A stretch of 64,000 nucleotides of DNA, from positions 20,550 to 84,549 of the forward strand of contig JAKPSI010000077.1 of NCBI GenBank assembly GCA_029555415.1. Reading direction: 5' to 3'. Under the pieces are notes generated by a model, which was not told the origin of the DNA, did not search any database, and saw only the letters and a program-made list of their open reading frames with translations. This stretch comes from Bacteroidota bacterium. GTDB lineage: Bacteria; Bacteroidota; Bacteroidia; Chitinophagales; Chitinophagaceae. How positions within the stretch are numbered: the first letter of the stretch is position 1; each line of letters starts with the position of its first letter. Shown here piece by piece: positions 54,003-60,480 of the stretch. A program made the translations under genes and the position numbers.

Positions 54003-55049
54003 CTATTTCCACTTATATTCTTTCAGCCACCCATAAAACCCCTCGATCTTCTCCTTATTATCCCCCAGCCACTTCATCACCGCCGCATCATCCGCATTCA
54101 CCGTAGCCAGGTAGCAGGCCGTTTCCAGCTGATCCTTATCCTTCATCTCAATGAAGAAAGGAACATAGAATTTCCAGTAAAACCCAGAGCCGCCTGACTT
54201 TTGCTCTTTCAGCATACTCACCAGTGATTCCATTTTGCGGAACAGGCGCGCGCCTGCATTCTCATCCTTGAATTTTTCATCGTTATCCAGGGCGCTCGAC
54301 ATACTGAAGAGCAATTCGGCGCTCGCGAAATTATCATCCGTTTTCTTCTTGCTTTTGTCCAGCACCGAAGCATCGATATTGATATTGACATTCTTTCCGT
54401 CATTGGTAGTGGAGATCCCTTGCAGCACGAGCTTGGTCAGGTCCTGATAATTCTGCTTGGCCCGGTCGCCCTGTGGTTCGATCACCAGGAAACTGAAGAA
54501 TGAAAGGATCGATGCGATTCGGTTGGAAGAAGCCATGATCCGCCCGCTGAACTGATGCGAGCTGGCATGCAGCGGCTTTAATTTCAAAGCGTCCTGATAA
54601 CAAAGCATGGCTTCTTCATTTTTCTTGCTGAGCATCAGCGTAACGCCTTTATTGAAATGCAGGAGATAGTAATCCGGGAACTTTCCGATCCCTTCCGTGT
54701 ACACCTTGATCGCTTCTTCCGGATCTCCTTTATCATCCAGCGCGGTGCCCCAGTTCACGTACACGCCACGGGTATTGGTATTCTTTGGGTCCATGGCCAG
54801 CATGCGCTTGCACAGGACGATGCATTCATCATATCCCTTGTTCATGGTCAGTGTATAGGATTTCTCGAACATCGCGTCATAATAATTGGCGTCGATGGCC
54901 AGCACGGAATCATATTTCCGGATGGCTTCATCGAACTTGCCCTCGTCGTGAAGGGCCACGCCCTCTTTCATCAGTCTCGGAATATCGTTTTGGGAAAAGA
55001 CCGGCAATGCCATCAGGCAGAGCAGTACGGCCAGAAGGTTTCTTTTCAT
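54003..55049 (-). CDS. Exported TPR-repeat protein
   Basis: 348 residues from the ATG at 55049, which opens the signal peptide (MKRNLLAVLLCLMALPVFSQ); an ATG at 55190 would translate repeat DNA. TPR-like helix pairs fill about residues 25-170 (D-E-G-K-F-D-E-A-I-R-K-Y-D, A-I-D-A-N-Y-Y-D-A-M, G-D-P-E-E-A-I-K-V-Y). The C-terminal ~170 residues are of unknown type. TPR arrays bind partner proteins, here in the periplasm; partner unknown. Both flanks are palindromic repeat elements. Confidence 0.85.
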   Translation of the reverse strand: MKRNLLAVLLCLMALPVFSQNDIPRLMKEGVALHDEGKFDEAIRKYDSVLAIDANYYDAMFEKSYTLTMNKGYDECIVLCKRMLAMDPKNTNTRGVYVNWGTALDDKGDPEEAIKVYTEGIGKFPDYYLLHFNKGVTLMLSKKNEEAMLCYQDALKLKPLHASSHQFSGRIMASSNRIASILSFFSFLVIEPQGDRAKQNYQDLTKLVLQGISTTNDGKNVNINIDASVLDKSKKKTDDNFASAELLFSMSSALDNDEKFKDENAGARLFRKMESLVSMLKEQKSGGSGFYWKFYVPFFIEMKDKDQLETACYLATVNADDAAVMKWLGDNKEKIEGFYGWLKEYKWK

Positions 55050-55368
55050 ATGTAAGGTTGATAAGGTGATACCTGAAAATACACAAAATAAATGTTGAAT
55101 TTTGAATTGGGGAAAGGTCGTTTGGGAAATGCGGATTCCCTTCTGGCTCGCATGGCGTGTGGCCTGCGGCCGGCCAACACATAGGAACATAGATTCACAT
55201 AGGGCACATAAGGAAGTACATAAAGAAGTGAGCGTCTGTATTTACTATGTGAATCTATGACCCTATGATCCTTTGTGGTGAACCTACGCAGGGCCAACCT
55301 TTAGTTCACTTTCAAACAATAAACGACCTCCAACTCAAAACCCAAAACTCAAAACCCAAAACCATCCC
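55050..55368. repeat. Palindromic element C between the TPR gene and proline dehydrogenase
   Basis: No gene in 319 bp. The left half (55111-55180) is close to that of element B (GGTCGTTTG, GCGTGTGGCCTGCGGCC, GGCCAACAC). The middle uses ACATAG/CTATG-type inverted repeats instead of CTTAG/CTAAG and pairs ATAGATTCACATAG with CTATGTGAATCTAT. Heptamers CTCAAAA, CCCAAAA, CTCAAAA, CCCAAAA (55334-55363) end 5 bp before the proline dehydrogenase stop. Confidence 0.75.
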
Positions 55369-56595
55369 CTACTTCCCTCGTCTTTTCACTTCTTTCTCAA
55401 TGAGTCCTAATTCCCGTCCCGTCTGTCCCTTCACCGATGTATTCTCCTGCGCCCTCCGCATCAAATAAGGGATCACATCTCCAATAGGACCAAAAGGAAG
55501 GTACTTGCTCACATTACAACCCGCGTGCGCGAGGTTGAACGTGATATTGTCACTCATGCCGAAGAGCTGGCTCCAGTGCACATGTTTATTCTTGAGCGGA
55601 AGTCCTTTCTGGATCAGCAGTTCCGCCGCATACATATTGCTGCGTTCGTTATGCGAACAAACGACCAGCGACACCCGGTCGATATTGTCGATACAGAATT
55701 TCACACCCTGATCGAAATCCGCGTCCGTATCTTCTTTCGTGAGATGGATCGGGGAAGGATAACCCATTTCCGCCGCGCGCTTCCTTTCTTTTTCCATGTA
55801 GGCCCCGCGCACCAGCTTGGCACCGAGGATGAAATTGCGCTCCTTCGCGGCTTCCAGCGAATCACGCAGGAAAGGGAGACGGTCATTCCGGTAATGTTGT
55901 GTCGTATTGTAGACGATGGGCATCGTTTTGTTGAACGTATCCATCATCAGGATCGTCAGCGCGTCCACCGGATCCTGGATCCAGGTCTCTTCCGCATCGA
56001 TCGATACACTGATCTTCTTCTCCGCCGCCGCTTCGCACACCCGCATCATGCGGTGGCGCAGGCGGTGCCACTCTTCTCTTTCATCGGCCGGTAATTCTTC
56101 AATGGCTTTCAGGTAACGTTTCATCAGTGTGCCTTCCAGCTTGTTCATCAGCGTATGCATCTTCTCCAGCAATGCGAACCGAGCGAAGCCGGTCACTTTG
56201 ACACTGATGAAGGGGATATTGGGCTGCGTAGCCGCGTAGTTGATCACGCGTACGAATTCCGTACAGGCGGATTCAAAATTCTCCTCTCCCTCTTTTCCTT
56301 CCACCGCGTAATCCAGGATCACCTGTACATTGAAATCACCCAGCATTTTCGCCACGGTCGCCGTTTGCTCCAGCGATTCACCACCCACGAACTGTTCGAA
56401 GATCGTACTGCGGATCATGCCTTTCACGGGCAGTCCCACGCGTATCGACCAGGGTGCCAGCCTTGTCCCGATCTTCACGAGCCAGGGCTTCGACATCATA
56501 TTGAAAAGGAAATGCGCTTTCTTTAATTGCTTATCCGTTTTATAAGCAAAGGCGAGTTCGGTATTCTCGAACGAGATCGGTGTAGTTGGTTCCAT
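55369..56595 (-). CDS. Proline dehydrogenase
   Basis: 408 residues from the ATG at 56595; an ATG at 56757 would add residues encoded by a heptamer array and the region upstream of it. It is a TIM-barrel flavoenzyme that oxidises proline to pyrroline-5-carboxylate, with electrons passing to the quinone pool. Diagnostic segments: K-L-V-R-G-A-Y-M-E-K-E, I-S-V-S-I-D-A-E-E-T-W and, near the end, Y-L-P-F-G-P-I-G-D-V-I-P-Y-L-M-R-R-A-Q-E-N. It is monofunctional; the partner P5C dehydrogenase is not in the window. Confidence 0.95.
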   Translation of the reverse strand: MEPTTPISFENTELAFAYKTDKQLKKAHFLFNMMSKPWLVKIGTRLAPWSIRVGLPVKGMIRSTIFEQFVGGESLEQTATVAKMLGDFNVQVILDYAVEGKEGEENFESACTEFVRVINYAATQPNIPFISVKVTGFARFALLEKMHTLMNKLEGTLMKRYLKAIEELPADEREEWHRLRHRMMRVCEAAAEKKISVSIDAEETWIQDPVDALTILMMDTFNKTMPIVYNTTQHYRNDRLPFLRDSLEAAKERNFILGAKLVRGAYMEKERKRAAEMGYPSPIHLTKEDTDADFDQGVKFCIDNIDRVSLVVCSHNERSNMYAAELLIQKGLPLKNKHVHWSQLFGMSDNITFNLAHAGCNVSKYLPFGPIGDVIPYLMRRAQENTSVKGQTGRELGLIEKEVKRRGK

Positions 56596-56717
56596 AGCAA
56601 GCTGAGATTGGAGGCAAAAATAGCGGAAAGCATGAAACCAAACGCTGACTTTGTAAGGGGAAATGGTTTGATTGCTGGGCGTGCTATTTAGAAGATGCTT
56701 CACTGACCCCGGATCTG

Positions 56718-56748
56718 CCAGCAGCCAGTAGCCAGCAGCCAGTATCCA
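56718..56748. repeat. Heptamer array upstream of proline dehydrogenase
   Basis: CCAGCAG, CCAGTAG, CCAGCAG, CCAGTAT and CCA. It lies about 120 bp upstream of the proline dehydrogenase start, in the 242-bp spacer to the SDR gene. Confidence 0.8.
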
Positions 56749-56801
56749 TTCATTCATTGCTGGGGCATGTTTTATAGATAATGTCCCATTTAATGAGGAT
56801 C

Positions 56802-56836
56802 AGCTTGCAGCTTGTAGCTTGCAGCTTGCGGCTGCT
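56802..56836. repeat. Heptamer array at the 3' end of the SDR gene
   Basis: AGCTTGC, AGCTTGT, AGCTTGC, AGCTTGC, GGCTGCT, ending 1 bp before the SDR stop codon (56838-56840). Confidence 0.8.
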
Positions 56837-56837
56837 C

Positions 56838-57554
56838 TCATATAGCTTGATGGTTGAACGGCTGCAACACCATCTCACTCACCACCGCCGAAGTGGGCTG
56901 CTGACACAGGAACCAGATGGCCCTGGCCGCCTCTTCTTCACGGATCATTTTATCACGCTGCACCCTTAAGTCGATCGTATCCCAGAACGGTGTATCTACC
57001 CCGCCCATGTAAACCGTGGTGATGCGGACCTCCGTCCTTTTCAGTTCTTCGCGGATGCTCTGCAGCATCCCGACCAGTCCGTATTTGGATGCGGAATATG
57101 CCGCCGCGCCCGCCATCGGCACCTTGCCCAGTACCCCGGGAATATGAATGATCAGTCCGGTCTTCCGTTCCTTCATTCCGGGCAGAAAGGATTTCAATAC
57201 CAGGAAGGGACTATATAAATTATCATTCAGCGTTTGCAGGAATTCATCTCCCGACAATTGCTCCATCGGTTTGATGATCCCCGTGCCGGATGCATTGATG
57301 AGGATATCCGGAGCCGGCATGACCGAATGGTATTTGTCCGACAGCGCCTGCACCTGCTCCGGTTTTGACAGATCACCCGCAAATACATGATCGGCCCCGA
57401 TGCCCAGCGTGTCGGCAAGTTGCCGCAGTCCCGCTGCATTGCGGCCCGCTAAAAAGAGTTTCGCGCCGCTGGCATGCAGTTGTTTCGCGGTGGCAGAACC
57501 GATACCGCCACCGGCACCAATGAGCAGGACATTTTTACCCCTGAGCTGTTCCAT
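56838..57554 (-). CDS. Short-chain dehydrogenase/reductase
   Basis: A 238-residue Rossmann oxidoreductase. The NAD(P) motif G-A-G-G-G-I-G lies near residues 14-20, N-A-S-G for the adenine ring strand near 88, and the active site Y-S-A-S-K (Tyr near 151, Lys near 155). The substrate cannot be predicted. It is bounded by heptamer arrays at both ends: one at its stop and one at 57625-57656 upstream of the divergent thioesterase. Confidence 0.9.
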   Translation of the reverse strand: MEQLRGKNVLLIGAGGGIGSATAKQLHASGAKLFLAGRNAAGLRQLADTLGIGADHVFAGDLSKPEQVQALSDKYHSVMPAPDILINASGTGIIKPMEQLSGDEFLQTLNDNLYSPFLVLKSFLPGMKERKTGLIIHIPGVLGKVPMAGAAAYSASKYGLVGMLQSIREELKRTEVRITTVYMGGVDTPFWDTIDLRVQRDKMIREEEAARAIWFLCQQPTSAVVSEMVLQPFNHQAI

Positions 57555-57624
57555 GATATGTTTTGGGGTATAACAACAATGCGGTGTAATTGTTGACCGC
57601 AGCCCGCTTCAACTTAACGGGATC

Positions 57625-57656
57625 AGCTAGCAGCTAAAAGCTAATAGCTAATAGCC
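57625..57656. repeat. Heptamer array between divergent SDR and thioesterase genes
   Basis: AGCTAGC, AGCTAAA, AGCTAAT, AGCTAAT, AGCC. It lies just upstream of the thioesterase -7 box. Unlike most arrays it is at 5' ends. Confidence 0.8.
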
Positions 57657-57667
57657 TCCCTCCTGCT

Positions 57668-57675
57668 TATCTTTG
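57668..57675 (+). promoter_or_regulatory. Candidate thioesterase -7 promoter box (TATCTTTG)
   Basis: TATCTTTG fits TAnnTTTG exactly and ends 5 bp before the ATG at 57681. That implies an almost leaderless message or use of the second in-frame ATG at 57690. Confidence 0.45.
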
Positions 57676-57680
57676 CGCAA

Positions 57681-58205
57681 ATGAAAAATATGGAAGCCCG
57701 CACGCCGAAGAACAGCCTCACCATCATGACGGAGATCGTTCTACCCAACGACACCAATACCTTCGGGAACCTGATGGGTGGCCGCCTTATGTACTGGATG
57801 GACATCGCGGCCGCGCTCGCCGCCATGAAACATTGCAATGCGCCGGTGGTGACCGCTTCGGTAGATAATATCTCCTTCGAGAATCCCATCAAACTGGGCA
57901 ATGTGGTGCATATTGAAGCCTATATCACGCGTGCATTCACTTCCTCCATGGAAATACATCTGAAAGTCTGGGGCGAAGACCTCACCCAGCAATACAAATA
58001 CAAGAGCAACGAAGCTTACTACACGTTCGTCGCCCTCGATCCCAACCGCAAGCCCCGCCAGGTGCCGCCCGTCGTCACCGAAACCGATGAGGAAAAGAAA
58101 TTATTTGATGGTGCGCTGCGCCGCCGGCAACTGCGACTCATTCTGGGCGGGAAGATGAAACCGGATGATGCGGTGGAGTTGAAGGCGCTTTTCTTCAAAG
58201 ACTGA
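57681..58205 (+). CDS. Hotdog-fold acyl-CoA thioesterase
   Basis: 174 residues. The hotdog domain has the segments N-x-F-G-N-L-M-G-G-R-L-M-Y-W-M-D (helix entry with the active-site Asp), T-A-S-V-D-N-I-S-F-E-N-P and G-x-V-V-H-I-E-A, as in YciA/BFIT-type acyl-CoA hydrolases. It hydrolyses acyl-CoA to free acid and CoA; chain-length preference is unknown. An in-frame ATG at 57690 is an alternative start. A palindromic repeat element follows the stop. Confidence 0.92.
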   Translation: MKNMEARTPKNSLTIMTEIVLPNDTNTFGNLMGGRLMYWMDIAAALAAMKHCNAPVVTASVDNISFENPIKLGNVVHIEAYITRAFTSSMEIHLKVWGEDLTQQYKYKSNEAYYTFVALDPNRKPRQVPPVVTETDEEKKLFDGALRRRQLRLILGGKMKPDDAVELKALFFKD

Positions 58206-58557
58206 GCTTGATGCGGTTTTGGGTTTTGAGTTTTGGGTTAGCGAAGGCCGTTTAGCTTTTGAAGATTCTATTTGTTATCGCACACCTGACGCCTGCGGCG
58301 GGCCAACACTTAGATCACTTAGTTTTGGGTAAAGGCATTTAGGATTGCTCTATATCGAAGCTCACTTCACCAGGAAAGGTTACGCCTTTGTTGGTCTTAT
58401 GACCAACAAACAGTCATAAACGACTTATCAAATGGGAAATAGGGTTTACGCAAACTAAGTGCCCTTTCTATGTGTCTGAAATTATCTAAGTGAACTAAGT
58501 GTTAGCGGGCCGCAGGCCGCTCCTGTAGTAAACGCTCTGCTTTAAACAACCCAAAAC
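58206..58557. repeat. Large palindromic element D between thioesterase and plsC-like gene
   Basis: 352 bp without a gene, separating convergent genes. TTTTGGG, TTTTGAG, TTTTGGG units (58217-58237), left arm with GCCTGCGGCGGGCC and AACACTTAG (about 58270-58300), the GTTGGTCTTATGACCAAC hairpin (58380-58411), right arm CTAAGTGAACTAAGTG and GCGGGCCGCAGGCC (about 58485-58520), then CCCAAAA, CCTAAAA heptamers (58550-58563) that contain the stop codon of the next gene. Closest relative is element B. Confidence 0.8.
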
Positions 58558-59301
58558 CTAAAACTCCGCGAAGCGTTTACTCTGTTCTATAGCATCCATT
58601 AATTGCGCCGTAATATTCTCCGTCGTATCCTCATAATTAATAACCAACGGTTCTTTGAACGTTACCGTTAAAGTCACCCCCTTCTTCCTCAACTTCAGCC
58701 CCTGCTTATTAAAAGCCTTATTGAACCCGCTGATCACCACCGGTATCACAATAGGTTTATTCTGTTTAATGATGAGTGCCGTCCCCTTCCGCCCCGGCGC
58801 ATACGGCGTCGTTGTCCCCTGCGGGAAGGTGATCACCCAGTTCTCATCCAGTGCCCGGTTGATCTTGCGGGTATCAGAAGGATCCAGTCCCTTACGCACT
58901 TCATTCTTTGCTGCTTCCCCCGCCCAGGTCCGTTTCACGGTCAGGCCGCCGGCCAGTAAGAAAAGGCGACTGATCCAGCTGCCTTTCATGGTGGTTTCCG
59001 CGGCCACGTAATTCACGCGGGTAAAGGGATTCAGGAGATAATAAGGAACACCCAGCCGGTCCACTTTCCCCCATTTCACCGCGCAGAAGATCTGCAGAAA
59101 AGTGATCACATCCGCGAAATAGGTCTGGTGATTGCTGACGAACAATACATTCTGCTTCGGCAGCGTTTTCAGCTGCTCTGTTCCCGAGATTTTCAGTTTG
59201 TTGATGATGTTCAGCCCGGGGTACGACAATGACCCCACGATGAAGTAAACGATCTTCCTGACCAGTTTAAAATTGCGCAATCGCTCGCTGAAAGAAGACA
59301 T
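58558..59301 (-). CDS. 1-acyl-sn-glycerol-3-phosphate acyltransferase-like (PlsC family)
   Basis: 247 residues. The catalytic N-H-Q-T-Y-F-A-D motif (H-x4-D) lies at about residues 57-64 and the P-Q-G-T-T-T block at about 154-159. It transfers an acyl chain to lysophosphatidic acid or a related lipid at the inner membrane. A hydrophobic N-terminal stretch supports membrane contact. The TAG stop is inside a heptamer unit (CCTAAAA on the plus strand). Confidence 0.88.
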   Translation of the reverse strand: MSSFSERLRNFKLVRKIVYFIVGSLSYPGLNIINKLKISGTEQLKTLPKQNVLFVSNHQTYFADVITFLQIFCAVKWGKVDRLGVPYYLLNPFTRVNYVAAETTMKGSWISRLFLLAGGLTVKRTWAGEAAKNEVRKGLDPSDTRKINRALDENWVITFPQGTTTPYAPGRKGTALIIKQNKPIVIPVVISGFNKAFNKQGLKLRKKGVTLTVTFKEPLVINYEDTTENITAQLMDAIEQSKRFAEF

Positions 59302-59425
59302 GCAGTTTGTTTTGAGAAACGGTAATACGGAAAGTTACAACAAGGAAGTGAAATCTGAAGTATTTAGGGGTTCTGTCAAGGTCTAAAAAACTTTATCAAA
59401 GTCAAGCATTTCGAAATCAAATTGC

Positions 59426-59890
59426 TTAATGCATCCGTGAATTGACAAACTCCCTTAAATCCTCCCTGAACTTTTCTATTTCAAAATCATGAACTTCTTT
59501 AGGTAGAACATTGAGATTTCGTAATGAACTCAATATTTCCGTTTCAAGTATTGCTCTGGAAGTGTCATCATCACCTCCAACAAAACGAGAAATCTGGAGA
59601 TCACTCAGCTTTAATTCATACTTCAGTGTGTTTTCTATAACTATTTCTTCGCCCGTCAACTTGCTTATTCCTTTTTTGAATTTCGTGTACCTCATTTTCT
59701 TTGGCTTATACCACTTATCATAACCTTCTCTTTCATAAACCATCAACAATCCAATTTCGAGATTTTCAATATCTACCCCGTAACTCCTTTCCTTAAAATA
59801 CTTATTCAATTCGCTTGAAAATGCAAATATCAAATTCGACTTTGCTTGTTCAACTGTATCAGCAACCGATATATAAATTCGAACATTCAT
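59426..59890 (-). CDS. A+T-rich gene for a possible Imm44-like immunity protein
   Basis: 154 residues, cytoplasmic, no signal peptide. The pattern I-Y-I-S near the start, L-N-K-Y-F-K-E-R-S-Y-G, W-Y-K-P-K-K-M-R-Y-T-K-F-K-K and a C-terminal I-L-S-S-L-R-N-L recalls the Imm44 family of polymorphic-toxin immunity proteins. This is from memory of the family and is uncertain. Base composition is clearly richer in A+T than the neighbours, suggesting recent acquisition. No toxin gene lies beside it, so it would be an orphan. Confidence 0.5.
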   Translation of the reverse strand: MNVRIYISVADTVEQAKSNLIFAFSSELNKYFKERSYGVDIENLEIGLLMVYEREGYDKWYKPKKMRYTKFKKGISKLTGEEIVIENTLKYELKLSDLQISRFVGGDDDTSRAILETEILSSLRNLNVLPKEVHDFEIEKFREDLREFVNSRMH

Positions 59891-59968
59891 AATTTATCTT
59901 AATTTCTTCTGAAGTTTATGCCCCGCCGGGATTTACAACAGAAGGCCTAGCGATTAACTAAAATCAAT

Positions 59969-60301
59969 TTACTGTTTCAATAAATAAACTTTCTTACTCA
60001 CTCCTTCCCTAATAAAAAAAAGCTTCCCTCCTTTTAGTCTAAAAATAGCCGTATCGGGCGGAAAGCCGGATTTGGAAGAATCAAAATAACATATCACAAT
60101 TCTACCCTTTTTCTCAAATCGCCCCTGAGCCTGATCACTTATCGTATGAATTTCATTTTTCTCAACTGTCTGATCCCGGTTCAGTCTAATACTAAAATAA
60201 GCCGCCTTATCTTTTGAAGAGATTGAATCATAGATGCCAAAAACATTCCGGTTACATGATACCAAAGCTAAAATTCCGAAGATTAGTAACAGTCGTTTCA
60301 T
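59969..60301 (-). CDS. Small lipoprotein of unknown function, A+T-rich
   Basis: 110 residues. A lipoprotein signal ends in L-V-S-C (Cys16). The mature part has an F-S-I-R-L-N-R-D…G-R-F-E-K-K-G-R-I pattern typical of small beta-rich lipoproteins. Like its neighbour it is A+T-rich compared with the surrounding DNA. Function unknown. Between it and rpsA are about 130 bp without other genes, then the rpsA terminator. Confidence 0.65.
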   Translation of the reverse strand: MKRLLLIFGILALVSCNRNVFGIYDSISSKDKAAYFSIRLNRDQTVEKNEIHTISDQAQGRFEKKGRIVICYFDSSKSGFPPDTAIFRLKGGKLFFIREGVSKKVYLLKQ

Positions 60302-60432
60302 TGCTTTTCGGTTTTTACAACGCCAGAGTCTCTTCCGGAAGTCCCCCGCTAGACATTTACTAATTTACAATTTTTACCTCCTTAATTTTCTGACCTCTAA
60401 TACCACAAAGTAGTACCTACCCGTCCGGGCAT

Positions 60433-60462
60433 AAAAAAACCCCGGCGCAAATGGCCGGGGTT
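60433..60462 (-). terminator. Intrinsic terminator of rpsA
   Basis: On the minus strand AACCCCGGC (60454-60462) pairs with GCCGGGGTT (60438-60446) around a 7-nt loop, followed by a T run (60433-60437), 19 bp after the rpsA stop. Confidence 0.9.
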
Positions 60463-60480
60463 GTATGATTAGCTTCTGAA

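Noticed and set aside
55050..55190. N-terminal extension of the TPR protein (ATG at 55190)
   Set aside because: It would bury the signal peptide that starts at 55049 and reads through the repeat arm of element C.
56596..56757. N-terminal extension of proline dehydrogenase (ATG at 56757)
   Set aside because: The extension is encoded by the CCAGCAG heptamer array and its surroundings; the ATG at 56595 starts the conserved protein.
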